Shown piece by piece: positions 19,393 to 29,381 of a stretch of 64,000 nt of DNA. The notes below the pieces were generated by a model, which did not search any database, was not told the DNA's origin, and saw only the letters and a list, made by a program, of their open reading frames with translations. Each line of letters opens with the position of its first letter. Position 1 is the stretch's first letter. The stretch is taken from NCBI GenBank assembly GCA_002706685.1, contig PALV01000011.1:496001-560000 (forward strand). The letters run 5' to 3'. The stretch is from Gammaproteobacteria bacterium. Lineage in GTDB: Bacteria; Pseudomonadota; Gammaproteobacteria; Pseudomonadales; Pseudohongiellaceae. The translations under genes were made by a program, and so were the position numbers.

Positions 19393-21390
19393 TTACTGGC
19401 TGGCTGCCGTGCCCGGCATGATCTCAAACACCGGATCAAACTCGACCAGCACTGAGGCCAGTTGCTGCAGCACGCCGATATCACCCTCAACCTCGCCTGC
19501 GCCCGAGGTGAGCTGAGCCGCCAGTGTGGTCTGCCCCATGATGACCTGATCCAGAATACTGCGGTCCAATCTGATTGTTGCATCGGCCGCATCAGATTGA
19601 TAAGCGGCGATCGCAGTCAGCGTTCCACTGCGCATTTCTATGACAAATGTCTCGCCGGTGTCAGGTGTCACAAAATTGATTATAAACGCCATGCCGTCGG
19701 CGCGCTGGCTGTCGACGCGGGTCGCCATGGCATCCCACCACTGCAGTGTGGTCATGGCACGCGCCAGGTCAGGGCTGGTACCACGTGCCGGTCCTGCTGG
19801 CGCGACGCCATAGCGTAACTCCTGCGCCGCGACCAGAAACACGTTGCGAACACTGGCGCTTTCATACTGATAACCCAGCTGCTCGAAAATCGCCGCCAGC
19901 AGGTTCTTGCCGTCCTGATTGTCGGGCTCGGCATAGACCAGTTTGTTGACGATTTCCATGGCCAGGTGATACCGCCCCTCATCAAACAGCGCCTGACCCC
20001 GCTCCAGAATGGCGGCCGCACCTCCCATCATTTCGATATAAAGTGGGGCCGAGTCGGCCGGAGACAGTGGCACCAGAGTTGCCGGGTTACCATCCCAATA
20101 GCCCAGGTAGCGATTGATGACCGCGCGGGAGTTATGAAATTCGGAGCCGTGGTACTGCCGCACAGCCCAGCTTTGCTGCAGAGATTGCGGTACCTGATAC
20201 TCGTTGTGCATTTCATTGATGGTGACGCCACGGTTGGCCAGATTCAGCACCTGATTGTTCAGGTTGGCATAGGCATCGCGCTGGTCGCGCATCACTTCCT
20301 GGATGCGTTCGTTGCCCCATCTTGGCCAGTTGTGCGAAGACACCATCACCTCCGCCTGCTGTCCGAAGCGGTACAGCGCTTCATTGATCTGCCTGGACCA
20401 TGCAAGCGCGTCGCGCACCAGAGCGCCGCGCAGTGTGTAAATGTTGTGAATGGTGGCAGTGATATTCTCGGCGGCCCAGAAAACCCGGCTGTCCGGGAAC
20501 CAGGCATTCATCTCGGCTGGCGCCTCGGTGCCAGGTGTATTCTGAAATACAACACGCACGCCATCAATCGTGTGTTCTTCAAAGTCGTCACGAATCACAA
20601 CAGTGGGGGCGATCAGGCCACTGCTGCCCCGCGCAAGTGCCTTGCCGATGGCTGAATCCACCTGCCCAAAAGGGCTGGCGGCCAGGGGATTGCCGTATTG
20701 ATAGGAGGCGCGGCGACTCATGGCATTGCCCGCGTAGACATTTTCGGCAATGGCTTCATCCATGAATCCCACCGGTGCATAGATATCGACCTGCCCGGAC
20801 TGCACGTCTGCCTCGTCAACAACACCCCGCACACCGCCAAAGTGATCGATGTGTGAGTGTGAGTAGACAACTGCGGTCACCGGTCGCTCACCCAGTTGCT
20901 CATTGGCAAATGCCAGCGCCGCGGCTGCGGTTTCCCGCGTCAGCAGAACATCGAACAAAATCCAGCCGCGCTCACCGCGCACCAGCGTCATATTGGCCAG
21001 GTCGTAGCCACGGATCTGGTAAATGAAATCCGGCACCACCTCATACAGGCCGTAATTCATGTTGAGGGTTGCCTGACGCTGCAAAGAGGGGTGGATACTG
21101 TCGTAGTCCTGCCCATTGAGCAGAAAATCATACCGTCCCATATCCCAGACTACATTACCGGCCGCACCGAGAATCTGCCGATAGCCGGGGGCGGCGATAA
21201 AGCCCCGTTGGGACTCCTCGAAGTCGCGCTGGTCCGCAAAGGGCAGGGTATCCCTCAGCATCTGCTGCTGCCGGGCAGTTGCTTCTGTTGCCGGTCGATA
21301 CGCAGAGGACTGTGCCAGCGCCGTCGGCGCGTTGCTGCCAATCAGCATCACAGTGAGCAGAGCATATAAGAGTGGCTTGAGGCGGCTCAT
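19393..21390 (-). CDS. exported metallo-beta-lactamase-fold alkyl sulfatase (SdsA1/BDS1-like)
   Basis: 'VVYSHSHIDHFGGVRGV', alkylsulfatase dimerisation and SCP2-like C-terminal region, signal peptide. Confidence 0.93.
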   Translation of the reverse strand: MSRLKPLLYALLTVMLIGSNAPTALAQSSAYRPATEATARQQQMLRDTLPFADQRDFEESQRGFIAAPGYRQILGAAGNVVWDMGRYDFLLNGQDYDSIHPSLQRQATLNMNYGLYEVVPDFIYQIRGYDLANMTLVRGERGWILFDVLLTRETAAAALAFANEQLGERPVTAVVYSHSHIDHFGGVRGVVDEADVQSGQVDIYAPVGFMDEAIAENVYAGNAMSRRASYQYGNPLAASPFGQVDSAIGKALARGSSGLIAPTVVIRDDFEEHTIDGVRVVFQNTPGTEAPAEMNAWFPDSRVFWAAENITATIHNIYTLRGALVRDALAWSRQINEALYRFGQQAEVMVSSHNWPRWGNERIQEVMRDQRDAYANLNNQVLNLANRGVTINEMHNEYQVPQSLQQSWAVRQYHGSEFHNSRAVINRYLGYWDGNPATLVPLSPADSAPLYIEMMGGAAAILERGQALFDEGRYHLAMEIVNKLVYAEPDNQDGKNLLAAIFEQLGYQYESASVRNVFLVAAQELRYGVAPAGPARGTSPDLARAMTTLQWWDAMATRVDSQRADGMAFIINFVTPDTGETFVIEMRSGTLTAIAAYQSDAADATIRLDRSILDQVIMGQTTLAAQLTSGAGEVEGDIGVLQQLASVLVEFDPVFEIMPGTAASQ

Positions 21391-21584
21391 CGCTGGCGAT
21401 CTCCTTGCAATTATTGTTGTTGTAAATTATGAATGTATTCATAACAGTGGCAAAAGCCTACCCGGTTTGACTGACAGGAGCAATAAATGCCCGCTTTGAC
21501 AAGGGCCAGAGCTGCTTCTATGCTCAAACGTCGAAGTACAGCAAACACATCTGGCGTGAACCTATCGATCTATGGAGAACAATC

Positions 21585-23960
21585 ATGTACCAGGCTCCAT
21601 CCTCAGAGAATCACGATCCACGCGGTAATGTCAGCCCTCTCGTTTCGACGTCGACCCTGACACGGGCTCTGGGGCTGGCCTCGGCCATGATACTGCTGGC
21701 GGCCTGCTCCGAGCCGGCGCCTGACACCGTCCAGGACGCAATGACGGAGGCGGCGCCTGACTATCTTTACGACACTGAAATTCGCTGGACCAGTTACGGT
21801 ATCCCGCATGTCAAGGCAGAAGACTGGGGCAGCCTGGGTTACGGTTTTGCCTACGCCACAGCCAACGATGCGATCTGCACCATAGCCCGCGATGTGCTGA
21901 TGGTGAATGGGGAGCTATCCGCCAACTTCGGTCGTGATGGCGGTAATTATGAGAGTGATGTGTTTCACCGTGCTGTCCTGGACGATGCCATGATCGAGCG
22001 TTTCCGGCAGGGACAGAGTGAGCAGACCATCGATTTCTCGGCGGGTTATGTCGCGGGGTATAACCGTTACCTCAGCGAGAATGCCAGTAATTTGCCACCG
22101 GCATGTTCGGGCGCCGACTGGGTGCGGCAGCTGACAGAAAGAGATGTCGACAAACTCACCGTGGGTGTGGGCATTCGTTATGGACTGGGCCTGTTCCAGC
22201 GTGAGATGGCCAACGCCGCGCCACCCGGCGCGGAGGTGGCCGCCGTGGCGACCGACTTTGATCAACTGACAGGCATTGGCAGCAATGCTGTCGCGCTGGG
22301 TGGTGATGTCACAGAAAACGGCAGCGGCATTCTGCTGGGTAATCCGCATTACCCCTGGCAGGGTTCGTCGCGCTTTCACATGATCCACACCACCATACCC
22401 GGTGAAGTGGACGTGATGGGCGTCAGTCTGTACACCACCAGTCGAGTGTCCATCGGCTTCAATCATGATGTCGCCTGGACACATACAGTATCCACCGGCA
22501 TGCGTTCTACGCTATATGCGCTTGAGCTTGATCCGGAGGATCCTACCCGCTACCGGTACGGTGATGAGTACCGGGACATGGAAGAGATCACCATTGATGT
22601 GCCCGTCGACGGTGGCACAGAAACGCACACTGTTTATTCGACGCACTATGGGCCGGTAGTCGTTTCGGCGCAATTGCCCTGGACAGAGTCGATGGCCTTC
22701 GCCATACGCGACGTCAATCTGTACAACGATAAGTCGGCCGCCACCTATGATGCGCTGAACAAAGCTGAAAGCATTGATGATGTCGAAGCTGCACTGAGCA
22801 TGCAGGGCGTATCCTGGGTGAATACCATTGCCGCCGACCGGCACGGTACGGCTTTCTACGCGGACATCAGTGTTGTGCCGAATGTCGATGCGGAGCTGTT
22901 CGAGCGTTGCCGGGTGCCAGCCGAAGGTGGGCCGTCACGCCTGGTTATCCTGAACGGCGCCGATCCGTCCTGTGAATGGTATGCGTCCGATCAATCAGAA
23001 GTACCTGGCGCCATGCCGGCAGACAATATGCCGCGTCTGCGCCGTGACGATTACGTGCATAACGCCAACGACAGCTACTGGCTCTCAACACCCCGCGAAC
23101 CGCTGGAGGGTTATTCACCCATCATCGGCAGCGAACGCTCCATGGTCAGCCTGCGCACACGGGCAGGGCTGACATTTATTGAAGAGGCCTTGCAGCAAAA
23201 GCAGGCGGCGGGCGAAAAGATGGGCCCGCAGGACCTGCAGGACATGCTGTTCAGTCATCGGCACTATGGTGCCGAGCAGCATCTCGATGATGTGCTGGCG
23301 CTGTGTGAAAGCGCAGAGCAGCCCGTGACCCTGGATGACAGCGAAGTTGATGTGACGCCTGCCTGTGAGGCGCTGGCAGCCTGGGACCGTCGCGAAGACA
23401 TCGACAGCCGCGGCGCGCATGTCTGGCGCGAGTTCTGGCGTGACGTGTCTGGCACCGACAATCTGTTTTCGGTGCCGTTTGATGTGGCCGATCCGGTCAA
23501 TACGCCCCGGGATCTGGCGCTGGACCGCACCGAAGTGCGCCAGGCTGTACTGGAGTCGCTGGCGCATGCCCAGACCTTCTGGCAGGACCAGGGTGTGGCG
23601 CTGGATGCCGAGCTTGGCACATTGCAGTACGAACCGCGCAACGACGAGAACATACCGATTCCCGGTGGCGATGGCGGGGCCGGCATGTGGAGTGTCATCA
23701 CCAGCCGCTTCAACCCGGAAGCTGGCGCCTATACGCCGATTCTGCACGGCAACAGTTACATGCAGGTGGTCAGCTGGGACGCGGACGGCAGGGTCAATCC
23801 CACCGGGATTCTGAGTTATTCGCAGTCGGAAGATCCACGATCGCCACACTTTGCCGACCAGACGCGGTTATACTCCCAGAGTATGTGGCTTGATCTGCCG
23901 TTTCATGAAGCTGATATTCTGGCTGACCCGGAATTGAGGACCCTGAGACTGCAGGAATGA
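21585..23960 (+). CDS. penicillin/acyl-homoserine-lactone acylase family lipoprotein
   Basis: Lipobox LAAC; Ntn Ser nucleophile region 'GIGSNAVALGGDVTENGSGILLGNPHYPWQGSSRF'. Confidence 0.92.
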   Translation: MYQAPSSENHDPRGNVSPLVSTSTLTRALGLASAMILLAACSEPAPDTVQDAMTEAAPDYLYDTEIRWTSYGIPHVKAEDWGSLGYGFAYATANDAICTIARDVLMVNGELSANFGRDGGNYESDVFHRAVLDDAMIERFRQGQSEQTIDFSAGYVAGYNRYLSENASNLPPACSGADWVRQLTERDVDKLTVGVGIRYGLGLFQREMANAAPPGAEVAAVATDFDQLTGIGSNAVALGGDVTENGSGILLGNPHYPWQGSSRFHMIHTTIPGEVDVMGVSLYTTSRVSIGFNHDVAWTHTVSTGMRSTLYALELDPEDPTRYRYGDEYRDMEEITIDVPVDGGTETHTVYSTHYGPVVVSAQLPWTESMAFAIRDVNLYNDKSAATYDALNKAESIDDVEAALSMQGVSWVNTIAADRHGTAFYADISVVPNVDAELFERCRVPAEGGPSRLVILNGADPSCEWYASDQSEVPGAMPADNMPRLRRDDYVHNANDSYWLSTPREPLEGYSPIIGSERSMVSLRTRAGLTFIEEALQQKQAAGEKMGPQDLQDMLFSHRHYGAEQHLDDVLALCESAEQPVTLDDSEVDVTPACEALAAWDRREDIDSRGAHVWREFWRDVSGTDNLFSVPFDVADPVNTPRDLALDRTEVRQAVLESLAHAQTFWQDQGVALDAELGTLQYEPRNDENIPIPGGDGGAGMWSVITSRFNPEAGAYTPILHGNSYMQVVSWDADGRVNPTGILSYSQSEDPRSPHFADQTRLYSQSMWLDLPFHEADILADPELRTLRLQE

Positions 23961-24000
23961 TCAGCTTGATAAATTGCATTGAGAGATGGGGTAGTTGTAA

Positions 24001-24543
24001 GTGTTGATCAAAGAAGTTCGGTCAGTAGCCCTGGTGGCACTGGCTGCATTGCTGGCGGCGTGTGCGAGTAGCCGGGTGTTGGATGAGTGGCCGGAAACCG
24101 TTCCGGAACAGAACTGGTTTATCCAGGCCTACCAGGCAGACGAAGCGAATCAGCAACGCCAGACAGACGTTGAGTACCTGACCTGGGTAGTTCGCTTTTA
24201 TGAAGGCTGGGAACTGATGGCAACCGGCTGGAACGACATCACACCGGCACTGATGGTGGATATGGAAGGCGAACAGCGCCGCGAACTGGCGGCACGAAGT
24301 GAGCAGCTGGGCAAGATGATCTCGGCAGAGTGGGCCAAGGACAACGATGTGCGCTCCATCGATACCTCTATGCTCAGTCTGTGGGGCAGTGTCATGCTGG
24401 CAGTCGAGGAACCGCATGCCAAACTGGCAGCGGTGGCCCTGATTGATCAGGATGTTGATGCCCTGCTCAGAGGTGAACTGAGCGCAGATGAAGTCAACGA
24501 TCAGCGCTATATGCAGCGCCTGGATCTGCCGGCTGACTTTTAG
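24001..24543 (+). CDS. lipoprotein of unknown function
   Basis: Lipobox 'LAALLAACAS', GTG start, follows the acylase in the same orientation. Confidence 0.65.
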   Translation: MLIKEVRSVALVALAALLAACASSRVLDEWPETVPEQNWFIQAYQADEANQQRQTDVEYLTWVVRFYEGWELMATGWNDITPALMVDMEGEQRRELAARSEQLGKMISAEWAKDNDVRSIDTSMLSLWGSVMLAVEEPHAKLAAVALIDQDVDALLRGELSADEVNDQRYMQRLDLPADF

Positions 24544-24579
24544 ATCGGGCCGGCAGGTTCAGTGCTGTCAGGAGACCCC

Positions 24580-25116
24580 TTACTCAGGGCGGTTGCAGCG
24601 CGGATCGCCCTGCTGAATGCCAACAATCATTTCGCGGCTCAACGGAATCGGGTCACAGCCGTGACCGGTTTCGCAGATCATGTCCCACTGTGGCTCCGCT
24701 TTCACGTGGCAGTCCAGGCAGTTCCCACCAAAACGATTGACCACATCGGTAAAGCCACGCGTCACAATCTCCGACTCACCTGAGCTGACATCCAGCTCAA
24801 AAAATTCCCAGTCATTGGTCTGCGGGCTGGTGCCAGCGGGCTGTTTTACCATGACTTCAGTCGGCACCAGCTGTACTACAGAGCCGGTTGGCCAGGTGCC
24901 GCCGGTTTCTGAATTGGCGACCGCGAGCGTGGCTGCGATATCACCAAGCAGGTTATCAACATAGAATCCCCGCACAGGTGTCATCTCGGTAATACACTCA
25001 AAGGTGTCTGCATCGATTTCAATCGGTGCGTCAGCAGCGTAAATCTGGGCAATGCCAGCCAGTGCAGCGGCGCTGGCCAGGGTAGTAGCAAGGGCAATCT
25101 TTTTCAGTCGTGTCAT
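24580..25116 (-). CDS. exported monoheme c-type cytochrome, cytochrome P460-like
   Basis: Signal peptide; CxxCH in 'GGNCLDCHVKAEPQWDMICETGHGC'; 'TGGTWPTGSVVQLVPTEVMV...DWEFFELD' resembles the P460 fold. Confidence 0.72.
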   Translation of the reverse strand: MTRLKKIALATTLASAAALAGIAQIYAADAPIEIDADTFECITEMTPVRGFYVDNLLGDIAATLAVANSETGGTWPTGSVVQLVPTEVMVKQPAGTSPQTNDWEFFELDVSSGESEIVTRGFTDVVNRFGGNCLDCHVKAEPQWDMICETGHGCDPIPLSREMIVGIQQGDPRCNRPE

Positions 25117-25149
25117 GGCAGGTGCTCCGTAGTTATGTTGTTTGCGATA

Positions 25150-25165
25150 ATATCGCGCGCGATAT
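25150..25165. promoter_or_regulatory. perfect 16-bp palindrome, candidate MarR/OhrR operator
   Basis: ATATCGCGCGCGATAT, 34 bp upstream of the P460-like start and just beyond the OhrR-like gene. Confidence 0.55.
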
Positions 25166-25225
25166 AAATCATCAAGTACTGCAAATGCGGTCGATCGTGC
25201 AGATAATGCCATTGGCCGCGAAACG

Positions 25226-25699
25226 TCAGTCGGTGTCGAGACCTTTCAGGTGTGTCAAAAACTGGTCCAGCTGCCGCTTGAGAGCGATGGCGTCCTCTAT
25301 CGGATAGCCAACCTGGGTGAAAAGCTGTTCGGGTATGCAGGCGCACCGTCGGCGCAGGGCTTTGCCAGCGCGCGTCAGAAGTATGGTGACCACGCGCTCG
25401 TCATCGGTGCTCCGGCGGCGCTCAATCAACTCCATGGCCTCCAGGCGTTTAAGCAGTGGTGTCAAAGTGTTGGTCGCAAGCTGCGCGCGGCGACCAATGT
25501 GAGAGACAGTGCAGGGCTGATCCTCCCACAGAATCAGCAGCACGATATATTGCGGATAGGTCAGGCCCAGTGGCTCCAGCAGGGGCTGGTAAAGCCGGGT
25601 TACCAGACGTGAGGCCGCATACAGCGGAAAACATATCTGGTTGTCCAGTGCCTGCGCGTCGATGTCGGCAGGTATGGTGTTCTTGTTATTGGCAGACAA
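25226..25699 (-). CDS. MarR family regulator, OhrR-like
   Basis: 'LDNQICFPLYAASRLVTRLYQPLLEPLGLTYPQYIVLLILWE' matches the OhrR N-terminus including the sensing Cys position; wHTH follows. Confidence 0.88.
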   Translation of the reverse strand: MSANNKNTIPADIDAQALDNQICFPLYAASRLVTRLYQPLLEPLGLTYPQYIVLLILWEDQPCTVSHIGRRAQLATNTLTPLLKRLEAMELIERRRSTDDERVVTILLTRAGKALRRRCACIPEQLFTQVGYPIEDAIALKRQLDQFLTHLKGLDTD

Positions 25700-25748
25700 C
25701 AGGGCCTCTCCTCATGCGGGTCATGGGGACCCGGGTGTTATTGCTGTG

Positions 25749-27836
25749 TCATTCCGTACGCAACTCCTTGTGGCGCACGATAATACGGCTCATATCGTGA
25801 CGGCAGGAGCCGGCTTTCTTGATCAGCTTGTCTTCACAGATATCACAGCGTACACATTCCTTGAAGTCAATCTTCTCCCGCCGGATGGCACCGGTGGGGC
25901 AGGCGTGTTCGCAAACGGTACACACGGTGCACTGTGGCACCCGCTTTATGCGCAGCGGACTGACAAAAGATACCACACCCAGGGCTGCACCGAGCGGGCA
26001 GACATAACGGCAATAAAAACGCGGCACAACCACACAGGCCAGCAGGATCGCCGCCAGGATGGCAAACAGCACGGCCGAACCACTCAGGAAGAACAGCGTG
26101 CCAAATGGCTCAAAGTACTGGAAAACGGCAACATTGTTGGCGATCAGTGCGGCACCGATGATAAACGCCAGGAAGCCGTATTTCAGATAAATGGCCTTGT
26201 CATGGACCTTCTGCGGCATCAGTCGGCTGAATTTATGGCGCAGTCGCTTGGGTGTCAGTCGGGTAATAATGTCCTGTACCACACCAAAAGGACACAGCGA
26301 GGAGCAGAACACGCGGCCCCATATCAGGGTAGTGACGACGGTAAAGACAACCAGCATGGTCAGTGGCAGGTTGTTCAGAAACACATCTGGTCCCTGCAGC
26401 AACACGCCAGTGATATGCGCCACCGACAGGAATCCTGCCTCCATGATACCCAGGTACACCAGCGTGGCGGTCAGGGCCACCCAGCGCCAGCGCGAGCTCT
26501 TGCGTATAAAGGCGACCATCACCAGGGTGAAGATAAGCAGCGACATCAGCACACTGCCCCAGGGCGTCACGCCCCATGGCGGATTGTTGATGAACTGCCG
26601 AATGGCACTGTTTTCGGCGCGGATGATGCGCTCAATTTCCTGTTCGCTCAGGATGGGGTCGCCACTGGCAATGCGCGCACCCATGCCTACCGGCTGGAAT
26701 GTCAGCTCGTAGGGTTCCAGGCTGCCCAGCGGCTGATAAAAAATATTCAGCGGCTGGGTGATGTCATAGTTGTCGTCAATGACCAGCGCACCGGCGAATT
26801 CGGCGTGACCCGCAATCATGCCGACGTCGGCATTACCTGCGGTAACCAGTCGGTTTGCCATCACGCGCCGACGCGGTGAACCATCCTGCTGCAATTGCAT
26901 GCGGTCCTGGCGGAACTGCCCGAAGCCACTGCCGCCAACGCCAAGCAGAATCAACTGATTGCCACCCAGTTGGGCTGCCGCATCCCGTTCTGCGCGGGCG
27001 TAGGCCTGACGGCCGATAAAAAACTCGCCAAGCGCCGGGTGGCCCATGTAAGTGAGTGTCAACTGCAGCTCCTGGCCGCCAGGGATGGGCATGGTCAGCT
27101 GCTGCACAATGCCTTCCTCCAGCAACTGCTCCCAAGTGAATTGCTGCATATGTTCAAGAATGCGCTGCGAGCGGGCCACGTCGACGGCGTTGTCCGGCGT
27201 AAACCCATTGTAGGCGGCAGCCACCCGGCGGGCGGCTTCCCGGACACCGCGGCTGATGGCAAAGCTGGTGACGGTGGCGCCGGCAATGCCGTCAATGTCC
27301 CGACGGACCTGGAAGTCATCACCGATATGTTTGCCCTGATATTGCGCCTGAAATACCGGGTCGGCGGCAAAATCGCCGACGGTGTTCACGTAGGATTCGA
27401 CGTAATTCAGTATCTTGATGCCTGTCAGTTCGTTATCCAGATTAACGCCTGCCAGCATGTCGATGGGTGCGCTGAAACCTCGCTCCTCGGGGGGGGCGTC
27501 CGCTGTCAGGAAAACATAACCTACCAGTGTCTGCGCGCCGGAGTCAGGGTCGGTCTGGTAACCGCGATACACTGGTGGTTCGCCGGACTTTTCGGAAAAC
27601 GAATCTGCTTCGGGCATGACCTGGGTCAGCCACTCCGGCTGCACCTCGGTGGAAAATGGGGTTCTGACCGGATTGCCTTCAACGGGCTGGCGTGGTGGCT
27701 GCGCTGTGGCCAGTGAACTAGCCATCAGGCTAATCGCCAAAACAAAACCCAATGTGATATCAATCGCGGTGACGCGCGATCTGCCCAAAGAGAATACTCT
27801 GCCCCGGAGTGAATGCTTTGTAAGTCGCTTGAACAT
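25749..27836 (-). CDS. NosR/NirI-family polyferredoxin membrane protein with FMN-binding domain
   Basis: FMN-binding 'DGIAGATVTSFAISRGV', multi-TM region with 'CSSLCPFG' and 'CRYVCPLGA', two C-terminal 4Fe-4S motifs 'CTVCTVCEHACP' and 'CVRCDICEDK'. Confidence 0.88.
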   Translation of the reverse strand: MFKRLTKHSLRGRVFSLGRSRVTAIDITLGFVLAISLMASSLATAQPPRQPVEGNPVRTPFSTEVQPEWLTQVMPEADSFSEKSGEPPVYRGYQTDPDSGAQTLVGYVFLTADAPPEERGFSAPIDMLAGVNLDNELTGIKILNYVESYVNTVGDFAADPVFQAQYQGKHIGDDFQVRRDIDGIAGATVTSFAISRGVREAARRVAAAYNGFTPDNAVDVARSQRILEHMQQFTWEQLLEEGIVQQLTMPIPGGQELQLTLTYMGHPALGEFFIGRQAYARAERDAAAQLGGNQLILLGVGGSGFGQFRQDRMQLQQDGSPRRRVMANRLVTAGNADVGMIAGHAEFAGALVIDDNYDITQPLNIFYQPLGSLEPYELTFQPVGMGARIASGDPILSEQEIERIIRAENSAIRQFINNPPWGVTPWGSVLMSLLIFTLVMVAFIRKSSRWRWVALTATLVYLGIMEAGFLSVAHITGVLLQGPDVFLNNLPLTMLVVFTVVTTLIWGRVFCSSLCPFGVVQDIITRLTPKRLRHKFSRLMPQKVHDKAIYLKYGFLAFIIGAALIANNVAVFQYFEPFGTLFFLSGSAVLFAILAAILLACVVVPRFYCRYVCPLGAALGVVSFVSPLRIKRVPQCTVCTVCEHACPTGAIRREKIDFKECVRCDICEDKLIKKAGSCRHDMSRIIVRHKELRTE

Positions 27837-27944
27837 GAGAAATGAATGTCCTGCTGCCTGGAAAATGGCGGTAACTATACCCTTGCATCACCGGCAGTGG
27901 TATAACGGGGCAGTTAAAAATAATGACATTGTGTAACGGGCAGC

Positions 27945-29381
27945 ATGGCAGTCAGTTCCAGCAAATCAATACAGCAGACATGGCGGTTGCGACCGCGCGC
28001 TATCACTCTGGCAGTTGCTTACGCGGTAGTGGCCGGTCTGTGGATCTTCACCTCAGACTGGATATTGTTTGCAATTTTGCAGGACAGCGCGGCTGTCGAG
28101 CGCTGGAGTGTTGCCAAAGGCATCGCGTTTGTCACCATCACTGCGCTGTTTCTACTGGTGTTGATGTGGCGCACTCTGGGGGTACTGGAAAACGCGTTCA
28201 ATGCACTGAAAGCCTCCGAACGGCGCCTGAGCAGCAGTCGGTCACAATTGTCCGCTGTGATCAACTCGGCGCGTGATGCCATCATCACCATTGATGGCAA
28301 CAGCTCTGTGCTGTCATTCAATCCAGCCGCTGAACGTGTGTTTGGCTGCTCGGCGCGGCAGGTGCTGGGCAAGTCTGTATACCAGCTAATACCCACTGGG
28401 GTTGACGACAACACCCACGAGTTTCTGATCACCCAGGCGCTGCGCGCAAGTGGCGAAGATTTTCCGGTCGAAATGTCAGTGTCACGTGTCCGTGGCCGCT
28501 ACGGTGTCATGTATACCGTCATTCTGCGTGACATCGGTCGCCGCCTTGAGCAGGAGAAGGCGCTGCGCGATCTCAATGAGAATCTGGAACGCAAAGTTGC
28601 TGAACGCACGCGCGAGCTTAGGGATGCGGTTGTTCGCGCCCAGGCTGCCGATCGTCTCAAGTCGGCTTTCCTCGCCACCATGTCCCATGAACTGCGCACG
28701 CCGCTCAATTCGATCATTGGTTTTACCGGTATTGTGCTTCAGGAGCTGGCCGGCCCTCTTAATGAAGAGCAATCCCGTCAGTTACAGATGGTCCGCGGTA
28801 GTGCGCGTCATTTGCTGGATCTGATCAACGACGTTCTGGATCTGTCAAAAATTGAGGCAGGTGAGTTCCAGGTGCGTTGCGAGCCATTTGATGCGCGGGA
28901 ATCGCTGGAACGGGTGGTAGCGTCGATAAAACCCCTGGCAGACAAAAAAAATCTGCAGTTACATGTCAGTATTGATCCGGCAGTCGGTCTGATGATTAGT
29001 GATCGGCGCCGTCTCGAACAGATTGTCATAAACCTGCTCAACAATGCCATCAAGTTCACCGAGCGTGGGTCTGTCACGCTTGAGTGCCAACTGTTGGGCA
29101 GGGAACACGGCGAAAAAGAATTACGGGTTGATGTCAGTGACACGGGTATTGGCATAGAACCGGTGCACCTTGGCGGCCTGTTCCAGCCATTCAACCAGAT
29201 CGATACCGGCCTGACCCGGGAGCACGAGGGAACCGGTCTGGGACTGGCTATCTGCCGGCGCTTGTGCGAACTGCTCAGGGGTCGCATCAGTGTCAGCAGC
29301 GAGCAGGGCAAAGGCAGTCGATTCACCGTCGAGTTGCCTGCCAACCAGCCGCAAGAGACTGAATTAAAGGAGTTGCAGTGA
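27945..29381 (+). CDS. PAS-domain sensor histidine kinase
   Basis: Two TM segments, PAS, HisKA 'FLATMSHELRTPLNSIIGF', HATPase 'NLLNNAIKFTERG'. Confidence 0.94.
   Translation: MAVSSSKSIQQTWRLRPRAITLAVAYAVVAGLWIFTSDWILFAILQDSAAVERWSVAKGIAFVTITALFLLVLMWRTLGVLENAFNALKASERRLSSSRSQLSAVINSARDAIITIDGNSSVLSFNPAAERVFGCSARQVLGKSVYQLIPTGVDDNTHEFLITQALRASGEDFPVEMSVSRVRGRYGVMYTVILRDIGRRLEQEKALRDLNENLERKVAERTRELRDAVVRAQAADRLKSAFLATMSHELRTPLNSIIGFTGIVLQELAGPLNEEQSRQLQMVRGSARHLLDLINDVLDLSKIEAGEFQVRCEPFDARESLERVVASIKPLADKKNLQLHVSIDPAVGLMISDRRRLEQIVINLLNNAIKFTERGSVTLECQLLGREHGEKELRVDVSDTGIGIEPVHLGGLFQPFNQIDTGLTREHEGTGLGLAICRRLCELLRGRISVSSEQGKGSRFTVELPANQPQETELKELQ

Noticed and set aside
19966-20655. 229-aa plus-strand ORF
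   Set aside because: Antisense to the alkyl sulfatase gene; no domain signature.
25641-26879. 412-aa plus-strand ORF
   Set aside because: It is antisense to the well-supported NosR-like CDS, is Q/H/R-rich and has no recognisable domain; a by-product of high-GC codon usage.
27487-27496. G8/C8 homopolymer inside the NosR-like gene as a phase-variation tract
   Set aside because: The reading frame is intact across it and a run of this length can arise by chance in GC-rich coding DNA; no evidence of switching.
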